Position numbers and translations under genes: made by a program
In this document: piece by piece, positions 11,910 through 31,700 of the stretch
How positions within the stretch are numbered: position 1 is the stretch's first letter
Layout of the letters: every line of letters starts with the position of its first letter
Source: Toxotes chatareus
Taxonomy: Eukaryota; Chordata; Actinopteri; Toxotidae
NCBI GenBank assembly: GCA_016801885.1
Contig: CM028897.1
Span: 19,417,501-19,481,500, forward strand
Direction of reading: 5' to 3'
DNA: 64,000 bases
The notes under the pieces: model-generated
Seen by the model: the letters and a program-made list of their open reading frames with translations, nothing else
What the model was told of the DNA's origin: nothing
Databases searched by the model: none

Positions 11910-14900
11910 TAGAGGATGGAAACGCGCATCTCAGGCGAAGGAAGCGAGAGGGTGAAGAGGACAACGATGATATGGGCGAGAAGAGGAACAAACCTGAACC
12001 CAGCCGGTACTGGAGGCTCCTCAGGAGAACGGCTTTTCACTTACTTTCAGTATCTCATGTCAGTAGAGAGTCAGTCACTTGAGCTGGCTCTAACCCAGAA
12101 CGAACGAACTAGTCTTTTCTACTAGTATTTTTGCGAATTTAAGACGAATCAAAATTGAACATTGGATGCGAACTGTTGCTGGGAAGTGCCCGTATAAAGC
12201 CTCAGTGCGGAGTCCAAGACGCAGGAAGTCCGCCTCTGCAAAATATTTTCCATTCTCCCGCTAACTCTGCCTTTTTATGTCAAAGTAACTGTGAGCCGTA
12301 TAAATGAAAGCATAACAACTTTAAATAGCCTAGAGTTATAAATTATATAAACTTTCATTCTTTCCAGACAAAAGTAGAGTATGTGTTTGTGTTATAGCCA
12401 GATATAGAGAGGGCGAACCGAGACTCTGTCCAACTTTGTTTGCTTGGTAGGTGATCTGTGGCAGGCCCAGTACAGATCTGAAGACGTGGCAAAGTCAAAA
12501 TGCATAGATATACATCAGAAACAAATAACTTACAATAATCAAACCTACACACACATTGCTCTTACTTATTACTTCATCTCATCTCATTTAATTCGCTAGC
12601 GTTCAGTGACACTGGTCTTCAGAGATTGAACATGGAGGAGGGGTGAGGATTGAAAGACAGGGTGAATCACCATCACCCAGGTCACAGGCAGAAGGTCAGT
12701 GAGGTGAGTGGAGGGTCATGGAGGTTAGGACATCATTGTATGTTGGAACAATCTGGAGAGAGAAATTGGAAGAGGGAGACAGATCAAGAGGAAGAGGCAG
12801 GTAAATAACTTAAGGAGGAAAATCAGCGTCCAATGGAAAATATCTCAATGAATGTGATGTGCAGTGTGTCTCATTGGTCGACATCCCTAAACTGTGGAGA
12901 GAAAGTAGACTCAGAGTTGTCACGTGCATCACATGATCTACAAAAGAGCAATGTGAAGACAATGTAAGACTAGTGTACAAATGCACACATCACAACCTGA
13001 CAGCTGTCCCTGCCAGGTAAATGTCCATGTTTTTCCTCACCCAGACACCTGCAGTTTATAACACAAGCTCTGATAACATCACCATGACAACACTCAGGCT
13101 CCCATGTGCAGTACAACGCAATCTCATTGGTATTTAACACACCACCTTTTACCTTCAACAGGTTCGAGTCTTGTTTGGATCAACCCATGGATTCAGACAG
13201 TGTCCATGAAGTCATCAAGTATACACCCCCGCCGCTACCAGGTTAGGCAACTACACCACCATTAGTTCACCTTTACAGTCTGAACTAACCCAAGCTGTAG
13301 TTTATGTCTTGATGTCCAGATATCAAACTACAAGAACCTTCTCACGCTTCTTTTACCTGCTGTTTGCTGTTCTCTACCAGCCAAACATTATGATGCCGAT
13401 ACCACCGAACCAATCAGCTGTGCTCTTCAGACTTTGGATGAGCTGCTGTCATGGAAAAAAAGCGAGGCGAGCCCGTTTAATGTTGCAGTGGTCCGTCTGG
13501 CATCCCGGGAGCCGCCTCTGGCCAGCTGTCCACGTCGGACATTGGTGTCTCATGACATGATGGGCGGCTACCTCGATGACAGGTATAAATCTGTGTTTAG
13601 GGCTAAATGGAAGCTTCCATGCACGTTGGTCTGTGGAGGCACAGATAAGAGAAGATCTCATATCTCACGCTCACTCCTCAAGTTTAGAATCTCAGCACTG
13701 TTCACAGTGGAATGATGGGTTCCATGTTCTGCTTTCTTCTGTTGTTAAGGTTCATCCAGGGGACACACTCAGAAACTCCCTACGCCTTCTACCACTGGCA
13801 GTACATTGATGTTTTCAACTACTTCTCACACAACCTGGTGACGATTCCTCCCGCTGTGTGGACCAATGCTGCACATAAACATGGAGTTCTCGTTATCGGT
13901 GAGTGAAAAGGCTCAAGGCTGTAATTGAATTTTCACGATTATGAAGATTTTGGTGAGAATTTGAGAGGACAGTTCAGTTCTGTCCGAATCAGGCTTCCTG
14001 TCTTCATGTCCACTCCGAGGTATAAAATGTCCTGCTGTGACTGTCCTGCTCCCCAGGGACTTTCATCACAGAGTGGGCGGATGGAGCCAAGGCGTGTGAG
14101 GCCTTCCTGAAAGAGGAGGAGTCGTATCGGGCGGTAGCTGATAAACTAGTCCAGATCAGCCACTATTACGGCTTTGATGGATGGCTCATCAACATAGAGA
14201 ATGCCCTCAGTGTAAGTGAAAGACTTCTACAGTGGTGATCACCACAGCACTGGCATTAAAAACTATCAGCGTCTAAACTCTTTGAGTTGACTGTTGTTCT
14301 AAGATCTCAATTTTTAAGTTGTTTTTTTTTTTTTCGAATTGGGACAGTGAAGACAAACAGAAAAGAGAGTAGGACAGTGACATGCACCAAATGGTACGGC
14401 CAGCAAGGACTCAAACCAGGGACTTTCTGCTCGGGGGGCACTCACGCCCGTGTGGTATGTGCCCTAACCACTCAGCTATCCGACCGCTCCCTCTGCGTGT
14501 TAGTTAACATAAGTGTGTCAGCACTGGGGGGGGGCATGTTAGCATACTGTGCCTACCTAGCATGCCTGTAGACTCTTAGTCTGGTTTAATTTTCCAATAA
14601 AACCAACAGTAATGCTTATTCTTAATAATACTAACAATACTAAAACTGAACTCGTCAACAGAGCAGAAGGTGTAACGACAGCTGCTCAGTGTTTCCCATT
14701 GGTCTTCTTTTCAGCATCTTGACCTCTACCATGCTGTGACTGCAGTATGCAGTGTAGCACAAACGGATCGCGTGCGCTGTCCTCTGCTTTGCAGGAGGTC
14801 GCGGTGAAGAACACGCCTTTGTTCCTGCGCTACCTGACAGACCAGATGCACGAGCGGGTCTCCGGCAGCCAGGTGCTGTGGTACGACAGCGTGACCGAGA

Positions 14901-17900
14901 GCGGACAGCTAAGCTGGCAGAATGAGCTCAACCAGTCCAACAGGTGGGGACATGTCCTCTGTGGTCTTTAGTAACTTACGTCTGTCTTTATTAACTTACA
15001 AATCAAACTGTCCATAACAGGGTGTTTTTCGATGCCTGTGACGGTTTCTTCACCAACTACAACTGGGCCGAGGAGAACCTGGAGTGGATGAAGGACTACA
15101 GCGGGATCCAAGGCCGCCAGGCTGATGTCTACATCGGGATAGACGTGTTTGCCCGAGGCAAGGTTGTAGGAGGAATGTTTGAAACAAATAAGGTATGCAC
15201 TCTGGATAAGGTGTGCTTGATTTTTTATGAATAACCTTTCCAGTCAATAGCAGATCATTGACAGTGTGCATCTTCCTGTGATGTTTGTCTTCAGGCAGTG
15301 GAAATCATTCGGAAGCACAACTTCTCTGCAGCCATCTTTGCTCCAGGCTGGGTGTACGAAGCCCACAGCGATAAGACCGAATTCCCCAAGAATCAGGACA
15401 TGTGAGCTCCAGACACACACTGCCTTCAATACACTCATTGATCAGCTGCATGTCAGTCAGTGGGAGAAGATGAACGCATTGAAACTGAGATGTTCCTGAA
15501 CTTCCTCCAGGTTCTGGGCTCTTCTGTCAGACTACCTGTACATCCACCGGCCAGCCTCGCCTCTTCCCTTCATCTCCTCCTTTTGTCAGGGCTTTGGGAA
15601 GGCCTTCTACTGGAGAGGAAAGGTACTGCAGGAGGTGGAAACCGGAATCAGATGATATTGCTGTTACAGCTTGTTAATGCCAGTGATCATCAGCTTTCTC
15701 AAAGATACATGCATGCTTGTTTTGTGTGTATGCAGCATGAGACGGGGAGGAGGTGGTTCAACCTGACTGCCCAGGAGATCCAGCCCTTGTACTACCGTAC
15801 GGAGCTGGAGGGCCAGGGCTGGCTGAGGAGCCGGGGCTGCTCGGAGGACGCCTGGAATGGAGGCTGCTCGCTTCTGCTCGACGGCGTTATCCCTGTCACT
15901 CACACGGATCCACTCCGTGCCAAGTGTGTGTTCTCTGTTCACCTTTTCATGCGGGTGGAAAATGAAAATTTGTGTAACAAATCCTAAAACACACAAGTCT
16001 AGCAGCCCATTCACAGTATACCTGTTGTTTTCATTGGGTCTGTTCTCTCAGAATCTTCTCCCTCCATGTACCCCTGGCATCCAAGACCCTGGTCACTCTC
16101 ATCTATAAGCCATCTGCTGGGATCACAGTCTCCCTGGAGGTGAAGACAACAGATTCCAGTCCGTGCACACATGTGGACATCCAGGATGACAAACGTGAGT
16201 TTCTTACACTCTGTCCAGGTTTCTTTTTCTCTCCCTCTGTTCTGTTTGTTCCTCACTTGATTCAGTACATTTTTCTGTAATAAAGGAGATAGTGTCTGTT
16301 CATTCAGTTTTTCCATTTAGTCACTCGCCCTCACACATTTTAGCGGGCTAGCTGAGATACTCAGTAGGTTCCTCTGGCCGCCACACAAACCCAAAAGGAA
16401 ACAGATCCACCTCCATGGGTTCAATGCTCACTCACTTACATGTGTTTTTGTGTGTCTGCAGTCACCAGCGTGTGTCCTGAGGTGTTAGATGAGGGGCATG
16501 AGTTGATGAGGCAGTTCTCTCAGCTTTCTGGAGACTTGAGTCCAGATGGTTGGACTGTCAGGTAAGACTCACTAACAGCCACGGGACGTGCACTGAGGGT
16601 GCTGCACCAGCCACGCCTCTAGGTGTCACTGTTTTATTGTTTTGCTCTCAATACAATAAAAAAGTCCTACAGTGTCCTGTGGTGAAGTTATTGATCTGTT
16701 GGGTCAGAATAATAGAAATGATGATAATAATAATAAACTTTTGAAGCAATGGTACAGACTGATTTACAGAGGAAAACAAAGATTAAAACAAAACCACTCA
16801 ACCTTTAAAAGAAGGATCTGTTAAAGTAAAAAACAGTAATAAACTGTTCCAAAATATAATTAGAACAACAACAAAATAAACAATATATATAGGAAATATA
16901 GGAAAGTTCAATCAATGAAATAAGACAAAGTCCAACTAGGTAAACTATAATGAAATCTAATTAAAAAGCTTAAACAAGTGATTTAAAATATGTTACTGAT
17001 CGCGTGAGCCTCAGATGTTCAGGCAGGGAGTCCCAGAGCTGAGGGGCCCTGACACCTTTAGTCCTGAGCTGGGGCTTAAGACAAACCAGAAGAGCCCTGC
17101 CTGAGGATGTGAGGCTACACTCTGGCTCGTGGAGCTGCAGCAGTTCAGCAATATAACAAGGAGCCAAGCAATGAAGTGCTTTAGAGGTGACTCTAAAACT
17201 GACAGGTAACCAGAGAGAGGGAGACGTGACAGACTGAGCGATCCCCAGGTGGCCCTTTGCTGGAGACGTACGATGTCCATCCAAGTCTTTCTAGAGTACA
17301 CTTGTCTAAATTCCTGGTCTCTCTGTGTCGTCCTCATGTCACTGTGTGCAGTTGTTCGCTGTTGGAGCTTCAGGGCTGTGCTCTGAGAGAAGTTGGTGTC
17401 AGCATCCAGCGGAATGGGGAGCCTCAGGACACAGCTTTCAGCTGCAGGGTGGGAGAGATCATGGTGAGACAGTCATTGTCTTCAGTGTCTTCTCTCACTG
17501 TCTTCACTCACTAGTAAATATAGCACAGTTGTTCTAATGGTTCTTGTCTGTCTGCCTCTGTTTTTCTCTACAAGCTCCTGGATGTAGCCAGTCTGCAGGC
17601 CCCCTCTGAGCTGCTTCAGGGCCTGTGCATCTATGACGTGGTTTGGCTGCGTGGTGCTGGGACCTTGCCCGAGTCCACCTCTCCCTGCCTGCACTTCAAC
17701 GCCACTCTGCGCTGGGACTACCCGACCAAGCTTGTACGCCACTTCAGGGTGTACTGGCGACAGCTGAGAGGGGCCCCGGGTCAGCTGGTCCTGGTGGGAC
17801 GGGCGTATTCTAATCTTTTTAGGGTGACGGAGCTGGCAGTGCCCGAGCCCCCGGGTTTACTGGAGCTGGTGGTGGAGCCAGTGGTCAGGAAGGGCTTCCC

Positions 17901-17961
17901 AGTCCCAGAGAGCCACTGGGGAAGAAGAAGCCTCAGCTACACGGAAGACGTCACACAGTGA
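11900..17961 (+). CDS. engase: Cytosolic endo-beta-N-acetylglucosaminidase (GH85), complete
   Basis: ENGase cleaves the GlcNAc-GlcNAc core of free N-glycans in the cytosol, downstream of peptide:N-glycanase. I splice 14 coding exons: 11900-12006, 13162-13241, 13381-13582, 13750-13898, 14057-14211, 14795-14943, 15021-15192, 15295-15401, 15511-15622, 15736-15923, 16052-16194, 16462-16561, 17352-17463, 17575-17961. These join in frame to 2163 nt, 720 aa (human about 743). All junctions are GT-AG and phases match. GH85 hallmarks are present: HDMMGGYLDDR, TPYAFYHWQ, and FDGWLINIEN with the catalytic Asn225 and Glu227 pair (N-x-E). FAPGWVYE and DGFFTNYNW follow in family order, then C-terminal beta-rich domains. 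The N-terminus is charged and Arg/Glu rich with no signal peptide, which fits a cytosolic enzyme. The start is chosen at the only ATG in frame with exon 2; its N-terminal 35 residues are poorly conserved. Confidence 0.95.
12007..13161 (+). other. engase: engase intron 1
   Basis: About 1.15 kb of non-coding sequence bounded by donor GTACTG and acceptor CAACAG. Nothing recognisable inside apart from short chance open frames. Confidence 0.6.
14337..14500 (-). repeat. tRNA-derived SINE-like relic in engase intron 5
   Basis: A stretch in the intron between engase exons 5 and 6 has the layout of an antisense fish SINE. The words GGACTCAAACCAGGGAC (14408-14424) are the reverse complement of a B-box-like GGTTTGAGTCC promoter element, and they are followed by CCCTAACCACTCAGCTATCCGACCG, typical of the tRNA-like head read backwards. 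The body is preceded by a T tract at 14322-14333. Assignment is by pattern; the family is not named. Confidence 0.6.
16712..17284 (-). mobile_element. LINE (L2/CR1-type non-LTR) 3'-end relic in engase intron 12
   Basis: On the minus strand 17284-16970 remains open for about 104 codons. It reads like the C-terminal end of fish LINE reverse transcriptases: LWLPVSFRV, then LAPCYIAELL, APQLWDSLPEHLR and a final FKSL. The sequence continues as an A/T-rich 3' tail to about 16712, ending in a TTATTATTATTATC tail on that strand. It is a 5'-truncated insertion in the intron between engase exons 12 and 13 and does not interrupt coding sequence. Confidence 0.75.
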
Positions 17962-19460
17962 CTTTAGATGAAGCTGCTGCTTCTTGAGTCTTTTATAAAC
18001 GGTGCTGCAAACATCACTCTGATGTAAAACTCAACATTTCCAAGTTAAAGCGCTTCAACAGCTGGCAAATTTTCCTCCTCACTTCTTATTTGCTTTTGGC
18101 TGATACAGTCAGGAGGACGGTTTTCGAGGCCCCTGTGACGACTGTTGACAGCATAGCTGGCTGTCCTGCGCTACCTATCTGCTCAGCTACTTTTATATCT
18201 GAAGGTCACTAAATTTTAGATCTGTGACGAGAAGGTGAAGCGGGAGTATTGACCAAACGACATGATGCATGTGATGTAAATCTGCTTGAATCGTTCTGTG
18301 TCTTTCTTTGTTTCACTGACTTTAACCAATCACGTTTTCTTTTAACAAAAAAAAAAAAAATCCCCACTCAGCACCCACTGACTTGATTTTTCTTGAGCTT
18401 TCAGCCATATCACACGCCTTTCATCAGGACTATAGATGGAATCATTGCACTGTCTACATATACATGCAAGACTCTATCCATGGGTGAAGAATGTACAATA
18501 TGGCTGAAAGCTCCAGAATTGTAAGTGGATCTCATTTTCTTTCTTTTCAAGAGTTAAATGAAAGAACTGATACTTTACATGTCTATACAGTTAATATAAA
18601 GCTACAGCCAGGAAACAGCTATAGCTTGGCTCCGCCCAGAGGTGAGAAAACGTGCCTTCCAGCACCTCTAAAGCTCACCAATCAACACGTTATATCATGT
18701 TTGTACAAGCAAGTGTTGGTTATGTGCTGGACTTTTTCTTGGCTTGGGCGCTGGAGCCTCTGCTGGTTTCCTGGCAACCTCACAACAACTACAACAATAC
18801 TCCAGGACATGACGTTACTATACGTACATGTCAGCACAGATTATACTAGAGAACATCATGTGATGGGATCACACCAGCAGTGACGCACGTCAACATGTTG
18901 ATGGGCTGACCCATAAGAACTCAGTTGTCATGCTAATGCAGTGACAAAATCTGTCCAGAGACAAACACACACACACGCACGCACTCAGAAGGCGCAAATA
19001 ACACTGACCTGCTCTGATCCCATCACACCATGGTCTGTAGTTTTACCTCATGTTTTATATGAAACTGTGACACACTGATAGGTGAGTGAAGTCATACTGT
19101 ATATCCAGAGCAAAAAGCGTGTTTACTGTTCCAAATATATACATTTCATGATATAAACATCAGCCAGTGTTTCTTTCTTCTTATTCAAATCACTCAGTGT
19201 GGATTTATCAGAAAGTGTAATGATCATTATAATAACCTTAATTGGCTAAAACAATATGTCAGTCTGTTAATTAGCCTGATATGATTGAGTTGTTTTGATT
19301 TAGCAAACACTAGCCATCACAATTACGATGGAACATTAAGTGTATAAGGTTCTAAACACATCTGAGCAGCCTCCCCCACTTTCACCTTTCTCACGCCTGA
19401 TGAGTTTGCAGCCTTATTGAAACTGTACCAGAGAAGAGAGAGAAGAAGCCAGTGTTTACA
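17962..19460. other. Tail-to-tail intergenic region, engase 3' UTR
   Basis: Sequence between the engase stop (17959-17961) and the inferred scpep1 poly(A) end. It should contain the engase 3' UTR. I find no AATAAA on the plus strand before about 19589, only weaker variants such as AATATA near 18593. It also holds a 14-A tract at 18347-18360 and a 16-bp inverted repeat (separate entry). No further gene seen. Confidence 0.5.
18376..18531. repeat. Inverted-repeat element (MITE-like)
   Basis: GAGCTTTCAGCCATAT at 18395-18410 is exactly inverted as ATATGGCTGAAAGCTC at 18498-18513, with weaker pairing on the outer sides (AAGAA against CAGAA). The loop is about 87 bp. This could be a miniature transposon or a piece of a larger dispersed repeat. 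No target-site duplication is clear. Confidence 0.5.
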
Positions 19461-19462
19461 AA

Positions 19463-19653
19463 AAAAAAGACACATTTAGTCTTTATTGGGTTTATGGTTA
19501 AAATTTACACTCGTCGTTGTCGTCGTTGTAATCATGGAGGACAGAGATTTTTGATTTGGTTTAGCAGAGAGTGATTTATAAAAAAAAAAATAAAAAGGTC
19601 ATGTGATCACTGTGATTGTCAGAGCCATTCCAGCTGGCGTCAGAGACAGTGGA
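19463..19653 (-). other. scpep1: scpep1 3' UTR with poly(A) signal
   Basis: Downstream of the scpep1 stop codon on the minus strand, AATAAA occurs at 19487-19482 (TTTATT on the plus strand). A cleavage site 15-20 nt further, near 19465, would give a short 3' UTR of about 190 nt. The stretch contains an A/T homopolymer at 19580-19600. Confidence 0.5.
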
Positions 19654-27272
<7,619 letters not shown>

Positions 27273-28630
27273 TGTTGAAGCGTTAATTTGTGAGTGACTC
27301 CGTTCTGTTGCATTACCAGTCACATGACCACACCCGGAGTCAGCTGACCGACGACGAGATTTTTTTTTTTTTCCTTCTAGCTCTTTCAGTTTTAAAACTT
27401 AACGTTGCAAAGTATTATTGTGTAGATTAGTAACCATCAACCTAATGAAGAAAATAAATAAATAAATAAAACAAAATAACCAGGCAAAATAAAAGTCCGA
27501 AAGTTCAATGTTTAAAATAAGTTTTAAAAATAGATTTGTGTAAAATCAACTGAGATCAGAAAGAAAGAAAAAAATACATTATATATTTTAAAACCTTTCT
27601 GCGCTGGAAATATTAATATTAGACTGGAGCATCCTTATCAAATATAGGCTTATAAATATAGTTCTCCTTAAAACATCCATGAGTGTTGGGCTATAGGGCA
27701 CCATACAAATAAGCTGTGATTACCACTCCACTAACTGTAAGACCTGTTTGTAAGATGTAAGATTATATGGCAGCCCTGTGATTGACTGGCAACTGTTCCC
27801 TGCCTCTCATTTATTGTCAGCCGAGACAGACCCCCTGACCCTCAGGTTTAAGAGGCTATAGCTAACTGATGGATGGATAGGTGTAAATCTATTTGAGCTC
27901 TGTACTTTAACACGACACCAACATTTTGACAGAGAGACTGCAGAAAAATAACAGTGGGCCTCAAATTCATCCTTACCTCAAATGCACAGACATTATATTT
28001 TATTGGATCTGTAAAAGACCATGTACAATATTAAACATACATGTTACCATCACATGGTCTAAGCACATCACACATATCATCTCAAATTCTCAAAGCCCAG
28101 AGGATTATGTTTCTCCAGTGTCCTACAGTGATGATACTGAATTGGCTTTTTAACATTTAAGGTTTGTTTGTACAAGGACTGGAGTGGTTTAATGTTTCAC
28201 CTCTCAGCTTGTCATACAATAGGACACATGCAAAAGGATCATTGCCTGCATAAAAATCTTGGCTGCAGCCACAGAAAGACAGGACCTAATATGTCTAATA
28301 TTTCTACTTAGACTGAGATCTAAATGTGTGGCATTACAGTAAATGAATATTTTGTATTTTGCAGCACTGAAAGACTGCAGAGGGTACTGCATTTAACGTT
28401 TATAAATAAAAGTTATAACTAATTGCTATATTAATGTTGATATATTGTTTAAGAATACTTCATCAGTTTGAAGGCCTGCGTGCCACGATGTGCTTTAAAT
28501 AATTATGGATATGTGTTAGTGTGGTGTTACAAGTCTTGAGGTGTGTGTTAAATAAAACTTTGAATATTGAAAGAATGTGCAAGAAAATGGTAAGTGTGTG
28601 AGAGAGAAGGATTCTTCACATGCTGATTCA
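27273..28630. other. Head-to-head intergenic region between scpep1 and coil
   Basis: The two start codons are about 1.5 kb apart and point away from each other, so this stretch must contain both promoters. Near scpep1, a CpG-containing block at 27290-27360 is the likely promoter. The middle is A/T rich (27440-27600) with AAAT repeats. No gene or RNA seen. Confidence 0.5.
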
Positions 28631-28659
28631 CACTCCATACCAGCTGGTGGCGCTAACGC
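28631..28659 (+). promoter_or_regulatory. Promoter-proximal GGTGGC element of coil
   Basis: A 29-bp stretch containing CCAGCTGGTGGCGCTAACGC lies 92 nt upstream of the coil ATG. It matches 24 of 29 bases with 48030-48058 upstream of the zinc-finger gene. It resembles the CTCF core (CCASYAGRKGGCRS) with one mismatch. A CCGCC and a GAGGAAGAAGAAAG purine block follow it. Confidence 0.5.
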
Positions 28660-28750
28660 ACCAATTCGTTGTTTATCAACCGCCGATAAAGTTCAAACAA
28701 GAGGAAGAAGAAAGGGATCTGGAGGAGAAAACCTCGGTGTTGTCGCTGTC

Positions 28751-31700
28751 ATGGCTGCCGGCGGTAACAGCTTCATCCGCGTGCGTTTATACTTTGACTA
28801 TCCGCCGCCCGCTGTCATCGACTGTCGCATGTGCTGGCTGCTCGTGGACCTGAACAAGTGTCGCGTGGTGGCGGATCTGGAGAGTATCATCAAAGAGAAG
28901 TTTGAGTTCGGTTCCAGGAGCATCCTCAACCTCTTCATTGAAGACTGCTACCTGCCGCACACAGAGTGCATCTATGTGGTGCGGGACAACGACAGCGTCA
29001 GGTGCGCGTGCTGTGACATGCTTGTTGTGTTGACAGTTCAGGGCTTACACCTGGATGTGCTCGTGAGGTTTGTGTGGCGTAACAGGTATTAAAGGCACGT
29101 GGAGATATGTGGGGTCCCAGGCAGAGGCGAGGATGGGGCCCCGTATCATCACCTTGTAGAGGAACTATGCTAGCAAATTCTTTCTTTCTTTCTTTCCCTT
29201 TAAAGGGTAATAAAGGTTTATTACCTTTAAAGGGAGTCACGCATAACACATTCAACCCAGTCACACTGTCGTCATGCAGGGACTCAGAGTGTGAGCTCTG
29301 CTCCTCGTGAGTTATACTGGCTGTTCACAGGAAGCATAAAGGTGTCATGGTTGTATTATAAATATTCTACAAGGGGAAAGTTACTGTGTCTGTGCTACAC
29401 AAGGCCAGTTCAACACTGTAAGTACAAGGCCTTCGGAGGACACACACAAATGTAATGCTCCTAGAGGACTTATGTAAATCTAGTCCTCAGGTTCTCTGAA
29501 ACAAAAGGAAGATCAATAAATGAAACGTATCTAAGACACGGAAAAACCAGATCTCGTCTTTTAAAGATGTGTTCCTGTTTTCCAGGGTGAAGGTGGACTT
29601 TGTGGCTCAGGTGAACGGGCACAGCAGCTGTCCAGATGCGTCAAGTAAAAACTGCAGAAAGAGACAGAGACCCACAGAGGAGGAGGTGGATGGGCCGGGA
29701 GGAAATGGAGTGAGCGTGGAATGGAAGGAAAAAAAGAGGAAAAAAAGGAGCAAGGAGAGCCTGGAGGGGGCCGCCAAGCAGGCTTCAGGTGATGAGAGGA
29801 AAAAGAAGTCGCAAGGAAAACGCACAGAGAAGAAGAGGAAGAAGAAGACAGAGGAGAAAATCCCTGCTGCCACCCCTAAACCAGCTGCGTCTGCCAAAAA
29901 AACTGTTAAAAACACTAAGAAGCCCCCAGCAGCACAGGCAAAAACTCCCAGTGTCTCCTCCTCAGACTCCAGTAGCAGTAGTAGTGAGGAAGATGCAGCT
30001 CCCAAAAAGCCAAGTGCCCTGAAAGCAGCCCCCAAAACATCCTTGACCACCTCTGCTTCCAAACCACCTCCAAACACCAAACCCACCCAGACAAAATCAC
30101 ACCCTACCTCATCCTCCTCCTCAGAAACTGACTCCTCCTCTGATGAGGCCCCCAGCGTAAAAACCACAGCACAAAGCAACCCTTTATCCTCCACGGCTCC
30201 AAAAAGTAGAATAAACAATAACTCAAAACCTCTTCAGGCTCCTTCTGCTCTGCCGTCCACAAACTGTGCACAGAAACAGGCTCCCAGCATAACCGTGGCT
30301 CCTGGCGACAAAACTGCGGGGCCCTGTGACTCAGACGGGGAAGAGGAGATCGAGCTGGTTATCCGAAAGCCGGTGCAGCCGCCGGGATGGGGTGTGGGTG
30401 GTCGGCCATCCTGGAGAGGATGCAGCCGGGGAAGAGCCAGGCGTGGTGGTCCTGGAGATAGGAGAGGAGGTGAAGGGAAAGGGCTCGTCGGAGGGCAGGC
30501 CGACAGCTGTGAGTTCAGCTATAATGGAGCGAAGGAGCCGTGCTACCAGACTGATTCACTGACCAACATGTCAGTGGTCTTACAGGTCTGTCTGCATGTG
30601 TCTGCACCTACGAATACATGTTCATGTGTGTGTAGCTATTGTGTGTGTAGCTATTAGAGGTTCTTTTAATGTAGCCTCTAATGTTAAATAATGAAATAAA
30701 CTCTTCTTGGCCTTGGACGTAATGCTGGTTTAGGTTAATATTATAGGTAGCGAGCTAGTTAGCTGTATATATTAACATTTACAGCTTGTGTTTCAGCAGA
30801 CAAACATATTTAATCCTTACACTTTTTGGTTTTGGAAACACCAAAAAAAAGGGACAGCACGCTTTAAACTATTTATATACAGAGTATTGTATGTACAGTA
30901 AACATGGTCATTGTATTACCTGTCTATTATAAAATACTGTGTATGAAAAGTGATCTATGTGAATAACCTCTTGGCCTCCTGCATGTGTCTTTGGCTGTAG
31001 AATGGAGTAGAAAGTGCCCCCAAACAGGACTACAGCTCTATGCCCCTGCTAGCTGCCCCTCCACAGGTGGGGCAGAAGATTGCCTTCAAGGTAAGTCTGC
31101 CACAGTCTCATTAGCTACAGCATCTCTGCTGGTTTTAAATCATAGAGGGGCAATGCTAGTGTTAACTCCTGCTGTGTCACTTTCAGGTGTCACGGGTTCT
31201 TAGTAACCGTTAATGCAGCCATAGTTACTGTTTGCTTTTTAGGTTGTTTTAAGATTAAATGATCATTTTAGATGCAACACAAATGCAGCATATGCATATG
31301 CCACCAACAAAGGAAAAGCAGTAGTATTAAATCATTCAGTGCACTATGTTTAGTCAAAGTAAGAGACTGAATTATTTGTTTAGCTGTGAGGGTCATCTCC
31401 TAACATAATACCTGTGTGTATGTGTGTGTGTTCACAGCTGCTGGAGCTATCTGAGAGCTATACGCCAGAGATATCAGAATATAAGGTGAGGGTAATTACA
31501 GTAACCTAAAATGATTATCATGTTCATGTTGTTGGGAAGGTTCATTCACACTGGAATCACAACACCAACCATGTTACTGTTCATTTTAGGAGGGAAGGAT
31601 TATGAGCTTTGACCCAACAACCAAACAGATTGAGCTGGAACTGTTTCACGCCTCCCAAGGTGAAGATCATTTCACTGCTGACACATACACTGTTAAGACT

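Noticed and set aside
15460..15987. 175-codon plus-strand open frame across engase exons 9-10
   Set aside because: It runs through an intron and is out of frame with engase exon 9; the spliced GH85 reading is clearly the real one.
28577..28750. In-frame N-terminal extension of coilin
   Set aside because: The frame is open upstream, but the family N-terminus begins at MAAGGNSF (28751), and the upstream part crosses the promoter-like element.
29607..30218. 203-codon minus-strand open frame opposite coil exon 2
   Set aside because: It mirrors the Ser/Lys-rich low-complexity coding strand of coilin; it has no independent signals.
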